DNA of 64,000 nucleotides, from positions 1,798,001 to 1,862,000 of the forward strand of contig NZ_CP126738.1 in the NCBI RefSeq assembly GCF_030246865.1, read 5' to 3'. The translations under genes were made by a program, and so were the position numbers. Under the pieces are notes generated by a model. It did no database searches. It saw nothing but the letters and a program-made list of their open reading frames with translations, and had not been told where the DNA came from. Below are positions 8,328 through 17,337 of this stretch, in pieces. This DNA comes from Microbacterium sp. zg-B96. Lineage in GTDB: Bacteria > Actinomycetota > Actinomycetes > Actinomycetales > Microbacteriaceae. How positions within the stretch are numbered: position 1 is the stretch's first letter; each line of letters begins with the position of its first letter.

Positions 8328-8683
8328 GGATCTTCCTTACGCAGCTTCGGCCCCAGCATGCCTCGCATGTGCGAACCGGGCTCCCCTGGGGGCGGAATCA
8401 TCTCGATGGCACTGAACACGATCACTTCCTGTTGTGCCGTGTCAGTGCGCGGATAGATCGTCTCGCGCCACTGCCATACGGCGAGGGCCTGCGCTTGGCT
8501 TGCCTCTGGAGACATCATCCAACGGACGACATCCGGAAACAGCAGATGCGCCAGCACCTCACCATCGTTGTCGTCGAGACTCTCTTGAAGCAGCGGGCGC
8601 AAGAACGGAAACTCGAAGAAGAGCGCCCCAGCGAGAGCGACATTGCTGGCATTCACCGCAAAGCTCTCCGCTCGCTCGCTCAT
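8300..8683 (-). CDS. Small soluble protein (DUF7674-like)
   Basis: A 127-residue protein. The segment LDDNDGEVLAHLLFPDVVRWM resembles my recollection of DUF7674, a small domain with a conserved DGEVLPH-L--D motif; without a search this is tentative. No signal peptide or membrane helix. It overlaps the downstream membrane protein by 28 nt, forming a two-gene unit in the island. No ribosome binding site is evident before the ATG. Confidence 0.55.
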   Translation of the reverse strand: MSERAESFAVNASNVALAGALFFEFPFLRPLLQESLDDNDGEVLAHLLFPDVVRWMMSPEASQAQALAVWQWRETIYPRTDTAQQEVIVFSAIEMIPPPGEPGSHMRGMLGPKLRKEDPWLNPRFRP

Positions 8684-9163
8684 GAGACTATTCGCACTTG
8701 CCTGTCACCTTATTCGGCGTCCGACAAGATTGGGAGACTACGACGAATACGCCAAGAAGAGACCTCGCGCCACGGCACGGGGAGAGGCTTGCGTCGACCG
8801 CGAACTCCGCGGATGCGCTGATCGCGTATCTGGCGTGCCCCAGGCAGGTGCAGGGTGCACGCCCCGCGTGGCTGATGGTTCCGGTGGTCAGTCTCCTGCT
8901 CGGCGCGCCGCAGGGCATCGAGCAGATCCCGCCCATCGCGGAGATTATCGCCCGCCACCCCACCAAGGAGGGATCTCATGCGCGCCGGACCACCGCGGCC
9001 CCCGTGACAGACCACGCGTGACCACGCACCGCGACGCGGAGGTCCATGCGGCTCAGCCTGGGACCGCGAGCTACCGCCGGATATAGTGCCGCGCAGGAGG
9101 ATCGGCCTACGGACGGCCGCGCGGGTTCAACCTCGTCCTTGACAGCCATGTACATTTCGACTT
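8684..9163. other. Gap without a convincing gene
   Basis: 480 nt. A plus-strand frame from a TTG at 8698 to 9021 (107 codons, with a hydrophobic WLMVPVVSLLLG segment) is the best candidate, but it lacks a ribosome binding site and a recognisable family. Competing frames exist on the minus strand. The last 15 nt hold the promoter of the lipoprotein gene. Confidence 0.35.
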
Positions 9164-9553
9164 ATGAGCTCACGACGCTTCGTGGCACCGACCCTGGTCG
9201 CGACCGTACTGTTCTTGACATCGTGCTCGGCAGCCGAGTTCGCGCGCGAACAGACTGCAGAGGATCGGCCAGATTCTGTCGTCGACGGGTCCGCCGGCGA
9301 AGTCGACGTCGCGACTCTTCGTCACGTCGGAAAGGCAGATGAGTACGACGTCTATTTCGCGCGCGGATCTGACGACAGCGGCAAGCTGTGCCTCTCGCTC
9401 GTTCTTGATGAGGTGTGGCAGAGCACGGACTGCGAGCGTGACTATGTATCCGTCGAGATCAGCGACAGCGCAAGCGTCGCGGCCGAGATCAACCACCGTG
9501 GCGGGGAAGGTCGGGAAATGCTCTCCGAGAACGTCTGGATCAGCCGGAAATAG
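9164..9553 (+). CDS. Small lipoprotein of unknown function
   Basis: A 129-residue precursor with a signal peptide and lipobox LTSC (Cys at about residue 21), so the mature protein should be anchored to the outer face of the membrane. The mature part is acidic with two cysteines (LCLSLVL and STDCERD) that may form a disulphide. The ATG follows TACATT by 7 nt with no ribosome binding site, consistent with leaderless translation. Island cargo; function unknown. Confidence 0.65.
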   Translation: MSSRRFVAPTLVATVLFLTSCSAAEFAREQTAEDRPDSVVDGSAGEVDVATLRHVGKADEYDVYFARGSDDSGKLCLSLVLDEVWQSTDCERDYVSVEISDSASVAAEINHRGGEGREMLSENVWISRK

Positions 9554-9794
9554 CTACAAAGCAGCGGACGCTGGTGTGTACGGGTAGGGATCCCCTTGCG
9601 TGCATAGCTCGATCGAGGCAGGGTGCACGAATTGGGCGGACTCGGGCGCAGACTGGGCGGACTTTCGCTCCGGCGTCGCCTCCAGCAAGATCACCGCGTG
9701 CGGCACACTCGCTCGTGCGCATTGGATGCCCTTGATCACCCACCGCGATTCTGGGTTGTGACTTGGACGTATCGAGCATCAGAAGCCCTCGCGC

Positions 9795-9835
9795 CGAAAA
9801 CGATGGTTGACCGGTTGAGACCACCATCGTTTTCG
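9795..9835. terminator. Hairpin between convergent genes
   Basis: A 13-bp perfect stem (CGAAAACGATGGT / ACCATCGTTTTCG) around a 15-nt loop, between the lipoprotein gene and the convergent phosphotransferase gene, 14 nt from the latter's stop. AT-rich stem ends suit a bidirectional terminator. Confidence 0.6.
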
Positions 9836-9848
9836 CGGACATGGAACG

Positions 9849-10604
9849 TCAAGCGACGCGTAGGGCTGCCAGCCATGTGTCGCGGTGGGAGCGCACGTAG
9901 TTGTCTACCGCCGACCAATGATCGCCATGGCCGGCGGTGAACATTGATGCCCAGGGTTCCTCGCCAGCGTCGTGAGATGTGCTCAGCAGATCGTGCATTG
10001 CGGTCGTGCGCTCACCCATGGTGTCGGGGAGGAGACGTCGCGTACGGTCGTCTGCGCGGTAGCCGTCGACGAATGCTGCGAGGTCGCTCGCGGCCCGGAG
10101 CGGGTCGCGGGTTGGCTCGGAGAGCGTGAATGCCTGTGCGGAGTAGGCCAAGTCCCAGGCGCGGGTGCTGGGAGCGGCCGCGTCCCAATCGATAAACACC
10201 CATCGGTCGCCGACCAGCAGGTTCCAGGGAGCGAGGTCGTTGTGGCAGACGAGTTCCGCGGCGGGCGCGGGTATCGCTGTTTCCCAGATGGCGTCAGCCG
10301 GCGGTGTATACGTTTCGCTCGCATCGTGGATGGCTCGCACCATCGCTCCGACCCGGTGAAGGTCCGCTCGAGAAAGCGGATCGGCGTCGATAGCGAGCAC
10401 TCCGGGAACAAACTCTTGTATCTGTCGCCCCGCGTCGTCCCTCCCCATCGGAGCCGGTGCATCCACCCCGGCTGAACGGAGTGCATCTACGAAAGCAACG
10501 ACGCTCCCCGTCGAAGCCGCCCAAGGCTTGCGAACAGTGTCGCCAACTCGAACAACGGTGTCCCCGCTCGCATTGCCACCCGTCAAGGGTTCCTCTTGAG
10601 TCAC
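9849..10604 (-). CDS. APH-family phosphotransferase
   Basis: A 251-residue kinase of the aminoglycoside-phosphotransferase fold. It shows VCHNDLAPWNLL (Asp/Asn catalytic loop, with the CHNDLxPWN variant) and FIDWDAAAPSTRAWDLA for metal binding. The GTG start is chosen because GGGAGG lies just upstream; the open frame extends further 5' but that part looks non-coding. This CHND-type group is common in actinobacterial accessory regions and its substrates are mostly unknown. It is a second, diverged APH-fold gene within 7 kb of the one at 3862, not a recent duplicate. Confidence 0.8.
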   Translation of the reverse strand: MTQEEPLTGGNASGDTVVRVGDTVRKPWAASTGSVVAFVDALRSAGVDAPAPMGRDDAGRQIQEFVPGVLAIDADPLSRADLHRVGAMVRAIHDASETYTPPADAIWETAIPAPAAELVCHNDLAPWNLLVGDRWVFIDWDAAAPSTRAWDLAYSAQAFTLSEPTRDPLRAASDLAAFVDGYRADDRTRRLLPDTMGERTTAMHDLLSTSHDAGEEPWASMFTAGHGDHWSAVDNYVRSHRDTWLAALRVA

Positions 10605-10998
10605 GCAACCTCCCAACCTCACTGTGACGCACAGTAGCCCGATATCGACCGGGGTTCGAAACCGGTCGGCTTCGTTGGTCGCGCTTTTATCGAGCGAGCT
10701 GCCATCCGGGCGGCACGCCAAGGTCGTGGCGTCGCCCACGGATCGAGTGATTGCGTCGCGCTCCGCGGCGACGTCAAGCAGCGATACAGCGCGAGCTCGA
10801 TGACATTGAGGAGTCTCTCCAATCCCCAGAGTTCGAACGTCACGCTGTCTACGGCGTCCATGCGCAGTAGGTGCGCACGGCGTCGACCCACCACTCGAAG
10901 GAAACCGGAGCGAAGTCCAGCCAGTCGAGGCACTCCGCCACGACACATCGTTGGATGGGTCAAAGTGATGGCATTGCGATGACGTGATCAAGGGCTCC
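10605..10998. other. Gap, possibly a decayed gene
   Basis: 394 nt upstream of the phosphotransferase. Short protein-like stretches occur in different minus-strand frames (CLDWLDFAPVSFEWWVDAV, then VTFELWGLERLLNVIEL), suggesting a frameshifted remnant. A 7-bp inverted repeat (CGACCGG / CCGGTCG, 10646-10668) flanks GGTTCGAAA and could be an operator or part of a hairpin. Confidence 0.35.
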
Positions 10999-11526
10999 TT
11001 AGCACGCGCTCACGTCATCACGAAAGTCAAGGGCATACGTCGCGTATATGACGGCGGAACCGTCGGGATGGTAGTCATGGGTCGAAGAGATCTCGGCAAG
11101 AAAGCGGAAACCACTTCGTTCGGCCACCCGCACTGAAGCAGTGTTCAGGGGTTGCGCGCGGATAATGGCTCTCTTGCCGATGTTCATACCCGCAAGGTAA
11201 TCGCAAAGCAGAAGCACGGCAGATGTTGCTACGCCCCGCTGGCGTGCCCAAGGATGAATGGCATAGGAGATATTGACGTCGCCGGCGGCTGGCAGGTCGT
11301 CGGCGCCAGGGTCGAAGTCGATATAGCCGGCGAGCTTGCCCTCCAACCAAACTCCGAATCCGCGTTTACCGGTGGCGCGGCTGGCATTGTCCGCCAGCAT
11401 CGCAAAGTGCCGACGCGTCGAATCATGGGTTGCTGGCTGCCCAGACAGCCACCGAACTACCTCGTCGTCCTCGCCCGCGTTGTGTGCGTCGACGTCTACG
11501 CCGGTAAGTGGCCGCAGTTCGATCAT
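10999..11526 (-). CDS. GNAT-family N-acetyltransferase
   Basis: A 175-residue acetyltransferase of the RimJ/RimL-like GNAT group. The acetyl-CoA-binding region reads HPWARQRGVATSAVLLL (Q/RxxGxA motif A), followed by LNTASVRVAERSGF, the N-S-xxE/R-xGF signature of motif B. The ATG is favoured over an in-frame GTG two codons earlier because TAATCT lies exactly 6 nt before it, as for leaderless transcripts. Substrate unknown. It is the island gene nearest the integrase remnant. Confidence 0.82.
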   Translation of the reverse strand: MIELRPLTGVDVDAHNAGEDDEVVRWLSGQPATHDSTRRHFAMLADNASRATGKRGFGVWLEGKLAGYIDFDPGADDLPAAGDVNISYAIHPWARQRGVATSAVLLLCDYLAGMNIGKRAIIRAQPLNTASVRVAERSGFRFLAEISSTHDYHPDGSAVIYATYALDFRDDVSAC

Positions 11527-11687
11527 GAGCACAGATTACCGTTGGAGACGCCTGCGCCTCCGTCAAGTGTCATCAGCAAACCTGGGCCGGAATATGCACA
11601 CCGCACTGATGCGATGAGGGTTCCGCCTAAGGGACCCGCAGCGTCGCCGTGCCGCTAAAGACAACTGCGTTGGACCCACACTTTTGC

Positions 11688-11731
11688 GAGACAGTCAGGA
11701 AGGGTCGGGTGTCTCCTAACCTGACTGTCTC
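11688..11731. repeat. Perfect 12-bp inverted repeat with 20-nt loop
   Basis: GAGACAGTCAGG at 11688-11699 pairs with CCTGACTGTCTC at 11720-11731, flanked by TTTT on the left and AAAA on the right. It lies in a gene-poor 270-nt stretch between the GNAT gene and the integrase remnant. It could be a terminator, or a paired IS end left after deletion. Confidence 0.55.
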
Positions 11732-11804
11732 AAAACGCATGCGATTCGACACGGAGCGATCGCAGAACACCGCCAAAGAGCGCTGAACTCCGCACGACCT
11801 GCCA

Positions 11805-12083
11805 CTACGGCGCCGGCGTACAGCGCGTCGCGCCCAGACGACCCGACCGCAGCAATGCCCGATGATCGCCCCCGAAACGAGCGCCGCGTGAGTCAGCGCT
11901 GATCCACAGCCGCACCAACGTCCGCGGGCGCCGCCGGAGATCGTGTCGCGAGCATCCCGTCGCGATATCGTGCAGCTCACCGGCGTCGTCGCGTATCCGC
12001 CCGCGGGCGCGATACCGCCCGTGGGCGAGCGTGGTGATCTGCACCGCGCCCACCTCCCCGGCGGGGATCCGCGGCCTAGGCAT
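11805..12083 (-). pseudogene. Tyrosine integrase, N-terminal remnant
   Basis: Begins MPRPRIPAGEVGAV and continues GRYRARGRIRDDAGELHD, the characteristic N-terminal arm-binding segment of actinobacterial tyrosine site-specific recombinases. After about 45 residues the similarity disappears, and the catalytic R-H-R-Y domain is absent anywhere nearby. The ATG lies inside the 3' end of the excisionase-like gene (8-nt overlap), the usual xis-int arrangement. This remnant identifies the enzyme that inserted the island. Confidence 0.75.
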
Positions 12084-12270
12084 GCCGGTGCTCCCGGGCC
12101 CAGGCAAACACGTCAGCCGGGTCGTAGCGCACGTGCCGGCCGAGCTTCAGGTACGGCGGACCGTGGTGGGTGAGCCGCCAGTCCTCCAGCGTGCGTTCGG
12201 GCACTTGCAGGAGCTCGGCGATCTCCGTCTGGGTCTTGAACCCGAGGGGGCCGACTGTCGATGCGTCCAT
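12076..12270 (-). CDS. Excisionase-like MerR/HTH DNA-binding protein
   Basis: A 64-residue protein with the helix-turn-helix of the excisionase (HTH_17) family: TQTEIAELLQVPERTLEDWR, then the wing GPPYLKLGRHVRYDPADVFAW. Such proteins bend attachment-site DNA and steer the integrase toward excision. The ATG codes MDASTV; a longer upstream frame crosses the tRNA and is not real. It overlaps the integrase remnant and lies about 200 nt from the tRNA att site. Confidence 0.8.
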   Translation of the reverse strand: MDASTVGPLGFKTQTEIAELLQVPERTLEDWRLTHHGPPYLKLGRHVRYDPADVFAWAREHRHA

Positions 12271-12374
12271 GCTCGCAAGGTGCGCCGGATTGTTCCGGGG
12301 CAACCCGTACGGCACCGTGTTCCCGCGTGGCAATCGGGACGCTACTACTCCGCGAGGATGCTCGCGCGAGTATT

Positions 12375-12391
12375 TGGTCTCGTTTCTGGTC
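12375..12391 (+). repeat. Island-end 17-bp repeat, copy 2 (candidate integrase arm site)
   Basis: Identical to 4971-4987 and in the same orientation, between the excisionase gene and the tRNA att repeat. Candidate arm-type site for the lost integrase. Confidence 0.5.
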
Positions 12392-12466
12392 TCCGGGCCG
12401 TTTCGGCCGCTCAGATGACTCTGAAACGAGGTGGGATTCTGTGGCGGAATCCTGCGGATTTTCTTG

Positions 12467-12538
12467 CTGGGGTACCTGGACTCGAACCAAGAACAACGGT
12501 ACCAGAAACCGCCGTGTTGCCAATTACACCATACCCCA
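12467..12538 (-). tRNA. tRNA-Gln (anticodon CUG)
   Basis: A 72-nt cloverleaf read on the minus strand. The 7-bp acceptor stem is UGGGGUA/UACCCCA with G as discriminator, the anticodon loop is TTCTGGT (CUG), and the T-loop is GGTTCGAGTCC. CCA is not encoded. The 3' half is the attB site used by the island. It lies 73 nt downstream of the gltX stop; actinobacteria usually lack GlnRS, so this tRNA is probably charged first with Glu by the neighbouring GluRS and then amidated by GatCAB. Confidence 0.93.
12473..12501. repeat. Attachment-site repeat inside tRNA-Gln
   Basis: The 29-nt core shared exactly with 4814-4842. It covers the tRNA from the anticodon-stem 3' side through the T arm to the acceptor stem, the usual crossover region for tyrosine integrases that use tRNA genes. 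Confidence 0.85.
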
Positions 12539-12610
12539 TCGGTTTGAAGTCGCCCTCGCACCGAAGATCAAGCTTAGCGGATCGGCGGCCTGGGCACCAA
12601 TCCGCGCGGG

Positions 12611-14122
12611 TCAGCCAGCCCGATTGACCAAGGCACCCAGGCGACGCATCGTCTCGGCCTTGCCGAGCAGCTCCATCGACTCGAACAGCGGCGGCGACAC
12701 GCGGCGGCCGCTGAGTGCGACCCGCAGCGGCCCGTACGCGATGCGCGGCTTCAGCCCCAGTCCCTCGATCAGCGCCGAGGCCAGGGCTTCCTGCACCGCG
12801 GCGGTCGTGAACGACTGCTCCGGAACGAGCTCGAGTGCGCTCACCGACGCGATCAGCACTTCGTTCGCGTTCGCCGGCAGACCCTTGAGCGCGTCGTCCT
12901 GGTAGGTGATCTCGTTCGTGAAGAGGAAGCCGAGCAACCCGGGCACGTCACCCAGCAGCTGCACCCGCTCTTGGACGAGCGGGGCGGATGCCGTGATCAT
13001 CTGCTGCTGCTCGGGGGTCGGCGGGTCCGCGACGACACCCGCCGAGACGAGGTACGGCACGATGCGTGCGGCGAAGTCTGCGGCATCCAGCATGCGGATG
13101 TGGTCGCCGTTGATCGACTCGGCCTTCTTCTGGTCGAAGCGCGCCGGGTTGGGGTTGACGTCGGCGATGTCGAAGGCTGCAATGAACTCCTCGAGCGAGA
13201 ACACGTCGCGGTCGTGCGAGAGCGACCAGCCCAGCAGGGCGAGATAGTTCAGCAGCCCCTCGTGGATGAAGCCGCGCTCACGCTGCAGGAACAGGTCGGC
13301 CTTGGGATCCCGCTTGGAGAGCTTCTTGTTGCCCTCCTCCCCCAGCACCAGCGGCATGTGACCGAAGCGCGGCACGAAGGTGGTGACCCCCGCGTCGATG
13401 AGCGCGCCGTACAGGGCGAGCTGGCGTGCCGTCGAGGGCATGAGGTCCTCACCGCGGATGACGTGGGTGATGCCCATGAGGGCGTCGTCGACCGGGTTGG
13501 TGAAGGTATACAGCGGCTGACCGCCGGCGCGCACCACGACGAAGTCGGGGAACGAACCAGCCGGGAAGGTCACTTCGCCGCGGATGAGGTCGACGTAGGT
13601 CAGATCCTCGTCGGGCACCCGCAGGCGCCAGGCCGGCTCGCGGCCCTCGGCACGGAACGCGGCCTTCTGCTGGTCGGTGAGGTCGCGGTCGTAGTTGTCG
13701 TAGCCGAGCTGCTTGGCGCGACCGTTGGCCTCGTTGCGAGCATCGATCTCTTCGGCCGTCGAGTACGACTCGTACACCGCGCCGGATGCGATCAGCTGCT
13801 GCAGCACGCCGGCGTAGATGTCGCCGCGCTGGGACTGGCGGTACGGCGCGTGCGGGCCGCCCTTCTCCACACCCTCGTCCCAGTCGATCTCGAGCCACGT
13901 GAGCGCGTCGACGAGCTGGCGGTAGCTCTCCTCGCTGTCACGGGCGGCGTCGGTGTCTTCGACGCGGAAGATCAGCTTGCCGCCGGTGTGGCGCGCGTAC
14001 CCCCAGTTGTAGAGGGCCGTGCGGATCATGCCGACGTGCGGCAGGCCGGTGGGCGAAGGGCAGAAGCGGACGCGAACGTCGGCGCCGGCAGCGGTCGTGG
14101 TGCGGGGGTCTGGTGTAGACAT
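12611..14122 (-). CDS. gltX: Glutamyl-tRNA synthetase
   Basis: A 503-residue class I GluRS. It shows [13 protein letters not shown] near the N-terminus (HIGH-equivalent HVGM) and KKLSKRD (KMSKS-equivalent) near residue 269, then a helical anticodon-binding C-terminus. It charges tRNA-Glu and, in organisms without GlnRS, tRNA-Gln for later amidation. The ATG lies 8 nt after TAAGCT without a well-spaced ribosome binding site, so it may have its own leaderless promoter inside the end of the upstream MFS gene. Last gene of the leuB-ilvE-FAH-MFS-gltX run. Confidence 0.97.
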   Translation of the reverse strand: MSTPDPRTTTAAGADVRVRFCPSPTGLPHVGMIRTALYNWGYARHTGGKLIFRVEDTDAARDSEESYRQLVDALTWLEIDWDEGVEKGGPHAPYRQSQRGDIYAGVLQQLIASGAVYESYSTAEEIDARNEANGRAKQLGYDNYDRDLTDQQKAAFRAEGREPAWRLRVPDEDLTYVDLIRGEVTFPAGSFPDFVVVRAGGQPLYTFTNPVDDALMGITHVIRGEDLMPSTARQLALYGALIDAGVTTFVPRFGHMPLVLGEEGNKKLSKRDPKADLFLQRERGFIHEGLLNYLALLGWSLSHDRDVFSLEEFIAAFDIADVNPNPARFDQKKAESINGDHIRMLDAADFAARIVPYLVSAGVVADPPTPEQQQMITASAPLVQERVQLLGDVPGLLGFLFTNEITYQDDALKGLPANANEVLIASVSALELVPEQSFTTAAVQEALASALIEGLGLKPRIAYGPLRVALSGRRVSPPLFESMELLGKAETMRRLGALVNRAG

Positions 14123-14133
14123 CGCCTTCCAGC

Positions 14134-15393
14134 TTAGTTCTCGGCCGCCTCGGCCAGCGGCGCTCCTTTCGAGCGCCGCCCCGCCGGGGACAGCACGACC
14201 ACGACGGCGACGGCGGCAAGGGCGACCAGCGCGAGTCCGCCGTACCCGATGAACCCGAGCACGCCGCCGGCGGCGATCGCGCCGAACGCGCCGACGAGGT
14301 TCATCGCCAGGTCACTGCGACCCTGCCGCTGGGTTCGTCGCGACTCGCTGGAGGACTCGGTCAGCAGTGCCGAGCCGGCGACGGTCGAGGCGCTCCAGCC
14401 CAGTCCGAGCAGTACGAGGGCGATGGTCACGAGGGTCGTCGAGCTCTGGCCGAGCGCGGCCACGATCAGGGAGAGCGTCAGCAGCCCTTGCCCGAGCAGG
14501 ATCGTCGGCACTCGACCGGCGCGGTCGGCGAGAAATCCGAACAGCGGTGACAGCGCGTACATCCCGGCGATGTGCAGGCTGATCGTGAGCCCGACGATCG
14601 ACAGCTCGGCGCCGTGGTGCATCAGATGCACCGGAGTCATCGACATGACCGCCACCATCACGCCGTGGCTCGCCGCGATCGCGGTGATCGCGTAGCGGGC
14701 GGCGGTCGGTTGATCGGCGCGGACGATGGCGCGCGCCACCGACGACGCCTCCCCCGCCAACCGGTGCGCCAGCAGCAGTGGGTCGGGCCGCAGCGCGACG
14801 AGGTACAGCGCCACCCCCAGCAACTGCGCGGCCACGGTGAACAGGTACGGTCCGGTCAGCTCCGGCATCCCCACCATCGCTCCCAGCGCCTCACCCGGTC
14901 CGACGAGGTTCGGGCCGAGCACCGCGCCGATCGTGGTGGCCCACACCACCAGCGACAGGTCGCGGCCGCGCGAAGCATCGGTGGCCAGGTCTGTGGCAGC
15001 GAAGCGGGACTGCAGGTTCGCCGCCTGCCCGGCGCCGATGAGCGCGAACGCCAGCAGCAGCAGCGGGAAGACGTCGAGCAGGACCGCCACTATCACCATG
15101 CCCACCCCGAGCAGGGCGATCAGCATGCCCGCCGACAGCGACAGGCGCCGGCCGCGGCGTGCCGCGAGCGAGGCGAGCGGCACCGCCAGCGCCGCAGCGC
15201 CCAGGGTCACCGCCGCCGCAGCCAGCCCCGACAGCGACTCGTCGCCGGACATCTCGGCGGCCAGCACCGCGCCCAGCGAGATCGTCGCGCCGAAGGCGAT
15301 GCCGCCGAGCACCTGCCCGATCGCCAGCACCCCGATGGTGCGGCGCCGGATACTGTCGAGGTTCAGCCCGTCGGCACGGGTGGGTTCAGGCAT
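14134..15393 (-). CDS. MFS transporter
   Basis: A 419-residue major facilitator with about 12 membrane helices, and [17 protein letters not shown] as the motif A loop between helices 2 and 3. The ATG overlaps the FAH-family gene's stop by 8 nt; the longer open frame upstream lies inside that gene. It fits the drug/metabolite efflux type of MFS, but substrate cannot be told. It sits between a fumarylacetoacetase-family hydrolase and gltX, with 11 nt to gltX. Confidence 0.85.
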   Translation of the reverse strand: MPEPTRADGLNLDSIRRRTIGVLAIGQVLGGIAFGATISLGAVLAAEMSGDESLSGLAAAAVTLGAAALAVPLASLAARRGRRLSLSAGMLIALLGVGMVIVAVLLDVFPLLLLAFALIGAGQAANLQSRFAATDLATDASRGRDLSLVVWATTIGAVLGPNLVGPGEALGAMVGMPELTGPYLFTVAAQLLGVALYLVALRPDPLLLAHRLAGEASSVARAIVRADQPTAARYAITAIAASHGVMVAVMSMTPVHLMHHGAELSIVGLTISLHIAGMYALSPLFGFLADRAGRVPTILLGQGLLTLSLIVAALGQSSTTLVTIALVLLGLGWSASTVAGSALLTESSSESRRTQRQGRSDLAMNLVGAFGAIAAGGVLGFIGYGGLALVALAAVAVVVVLSPAGRRSKGAPLAEAAEN

Positions 15394-16153
15394 CCCGCAC
15401 GGGGTTGCGCAGAATCCCGAGCCCGGTGATCTCCACCTCCACGACGTCGCCCGCGACAAACGGGCCGACCCCAGCCGGCGTGCCGGTGAGGATGACATCG
15501 CCGGGCAGCAGTGTGAAGGCCGCCGAGGCGTAGGCGATCACGTCGGCCACCGAGTGCACCATGTCGGCGATGGCGCCGTCCTGGCGCACCTCGCCATTGA
15601 CACGGGTGACGACGCGGGCGTCGCCGGCGGGATCGAAGTCGGTCTCGATCGCGGGGCCGAGGGGGCAGAACGTGTCGAAGCCCTTCGCGCGCGCCCACTG
15701 GCCGTCGCTCTTTTGAAGATCCCGCGCGGTGACGTCGTTGGCGATCGTGTAGCCGAATACGTAGTCCAGTGCCTTGTCGGCCGGGACGTTCTTGGCGACG
15801 CGTCCGATGACGGCGGCCAGTTCACCTTCGAAGTCGGTGCGCTCGGACTGCACCGGGCGCACGATGGTGTCGCCGGGACCGATGACCGAGGTGTTCGGTT
15901 TGAAGAACAGCAGCGGCGCGGCAGGAGCCTCGCCGCCCATCTCGGCGGCGTGGTCTCGGTAGTTCTTGCCGACGCACACGATCTTCGACCGCGGGATCAC
16001 CGGGGCAAGCAGCGTCACCTCGGACACCGGCACCCGCTGGCCGGTGGTCTCGAATCCGGCGAACAGCGGATCGCCGGCGAGTACGACCAGATCGGTCTCG
16101 TCGACGATGCCGTAGGTGATGACGTCCTGGTGGCTGAAGCGCGCAATTCTCAC
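15386..16153 (-). CDS. Fumarylacetoacetate hydrolase (FAH)-family protein
   Basis: A 255-residue FAH-fold enzyme. It shows [27 protein letters not shown], the metal-binding DFEGELA, the [13 protein letters not shown] segment and [13 protein letters not shown], all typical of the acylpyruvase / 2-hydroxyhepta-2,4-diene-1,7-dioate isomerase branch. It probably hydrolyses or decarboxylates a small 3-acylpyruvate-type dicarboxylate. A GTG start follows TAAGCT by 6 nt, suggesting an internal leaderless promoter. It lies 31 nt downstream of ilvE and overlaps the MFS gene. Confidence 0.9.
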   Translation of the reverse strand: MRIARFSHQDVITYGIVDETDLVVLAGDPLFAGFETTGQRVPVSEVTLLAPVIPRSKIVCVGKNYRDHAAEMGGEAPAAPLLFFKPNTSVIGPGDTIVRPVQSERTDFEGELAAVIGRVAKNVPADKALDYVFGYTIANDVTARDLQKSDGQWARAKGFDTFCPLGPAIETDFDPAGDARVVTRVNGEVRQDGAIADMVHSVADVIAYASAAFTLLPGDVILTGTPAGVGPFVAGDVVEVEITGLGILRNPVRDA

Positions 16154-16184
16154 TCGCCCAGCTTAGAGGCGTGTGCTCTCCGCG

Positions 16185-17285
16185 TCAGGCGTCCAGGCGC
16201 ATGAGCCAGCCGTGACGGTCTTCGACGCGGCCGTACTGGATGTCGGTGAGCTCCTGGCGCAGGGACAGCGCGAGCTGGCCGGTCGGCTGCTCGTCGATGA
16301 AATCCGAGCCCTTGAGCTGCCCGATCGGGGCCACCACGGCGGCGGTGCCGCAGGCGAACACCTCGACGATGTCTCCGGATGCCACCCCCGCCCGCCATTC
16401 CTCGATCGGAACGTCGCGGCCGACCACGCGGTGCCCGCGATCGGAGGCCAGCTGCAGCAGGGAGTCGCGGGTGATGCCCTCGAGGATCGAGTCGGACTGC
16501 GGCGTGACCAGGGTGCCGTCCTTGTAGACGAAGACGATGTTCATGCCGCCGAGCTCTTCGACGTTGCGGTCCTGGTCGAGGAACACCACCTGGTCGCAGC
16601 CCTGCTCGTATGCCTCGGCCTGCGGCAGCAGGCTGGCGGCGTAGTTTCCACCGGTCTTCGCCGACCCGGTGCCGCCCTTGCCGGCGCGGGCGTAGTCCTC
16701 GCTGAGCCAGATCGACACCGGCTGCGCGCCGCCCTTGAAGTACGCCGCGACGGGGCTGGCGATGAGGTAGTACGCGACCTTGTTGGCCGGCCGCACACCG
16801 AGGAACGCCTCCTTGGCGAACATGAACGGCCGCAAGTACAGACTCTGGTCCTCGCCGGAGGGCACCCAGTCGGCGTCGACGGCGATCAGTTCGCGCAGCG
16901 ACTGCAGGAAGTACTCCACCGGCAGCTCGGGAAGCGCCAGCCGGCGCGCGCTGCGCTGCAGGCGGCGCGCGTTCTGGTCGGGGCGGAACGTGTGGATCGA
17001 CCCGTCAGCGTGACGGTAGGCCTTGATGCCCTCGAACACTTCCTGTCCGTAGTGCAGCACCGCCGCGGCCGGGTCCAGCGAGATGGGACCGTACGGCTGC
17101 ACGCGCGGGCGGTGCCAGCCGCCGCGCACCGACCAGCAGATGTCGACCATGTGATCGGTGAAGACGGTGCCGAACGCCGGATCGCGCAGGATCTCGGCCC
17201 GCTGGGCGGGCGTCTTGGCCGCGAGGTTGCGGGTGCGGGCGAACTCGAGGGGCGCAAGCCCGGCGTCGGAGTCGAGGAGAGTCAT
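16185..17285 (-). CDS. ilvE: Branched-chain amino acid aminotransferase
   Basis: A 366-residue fold-type IV PLP enzyme that interconverts leucine, isoleucine and valine with their 2-oxo acids. The PLP lysine is in GSAKTGGNYAAS near residue 203; YGQEVFEGIKAYRHADG and SLYLRPFMF are conserved substrate-pocket segments. AGGA lies 6 nt before the ATG. It follows leuB by 52 nt, a natural pairing for leucine synthesis. Confidence 0.96.
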   Translation of the reverse strand: MTLLDSDAGLAPLEFARTRNLAAKTPAQRAEILRDPAFGTVFTDHMVDICWSVRGGWHRPRVQPYGPISLDPAAAVLHYGQEVFEGIKAYRHADGSIHTFRPDQNARRLQRSARRLALPELPVEYFLQSLRELIAVDADWVPSGEDQSLYLRPFMFAKEAFLGVRPANKVAYYLIASPVAAYFKGGAQPVSIWLSEDYARAGKGGTGSAKTGGNYAASLLPQAEAYEQGCDQVVFLDQDRNVEELGGMNIVFVYKDGTLVTPQSDSILEGITRDSLLQLASDRGHRVVGRDVPIEEWRAGVASGDIVEVFACGTAAVVAPIGQLKGSDFIDEQPTGQLALSLRQELTDIQYGRVEDRHGWLMRLDA

Positions 17286-17337
17286 GTCAAGTCCTGTCGT
17301 GGGGCGCCGACGGCGCGGATATCAGGGTACGCCTGCG

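Larger units (their letters stand above)
4814..12501. mobile_element. Genomic island integrated at tRNA-Gln(CUG)
   Basis: A 29-bp perfect direct repeat bounds this segment: one copy (12473-12501) is the 3' half of an intact tRNA-Gln gene, the other (4814-4842) stands alone. Next to the tRNA end lie an excisionase-like gene and the N-terminal remnant of a tyrosine integrase, in the usual xis-int order. Inside are IS3 fragments, a truncated LuxR-type ATPase, an SDR, a lipoprotein, a phosphotransferase and a GNAT gene. A 17-bp repeat also occurs inside both ends. The integrase is broken, so the island looks immobile. Confidence 0.8.

Noticed and set aside
8698..9021. 107-codon plus-strand frame from TTG
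   Set aside because: No ribosome binding site or family; competing frames on the other strand.
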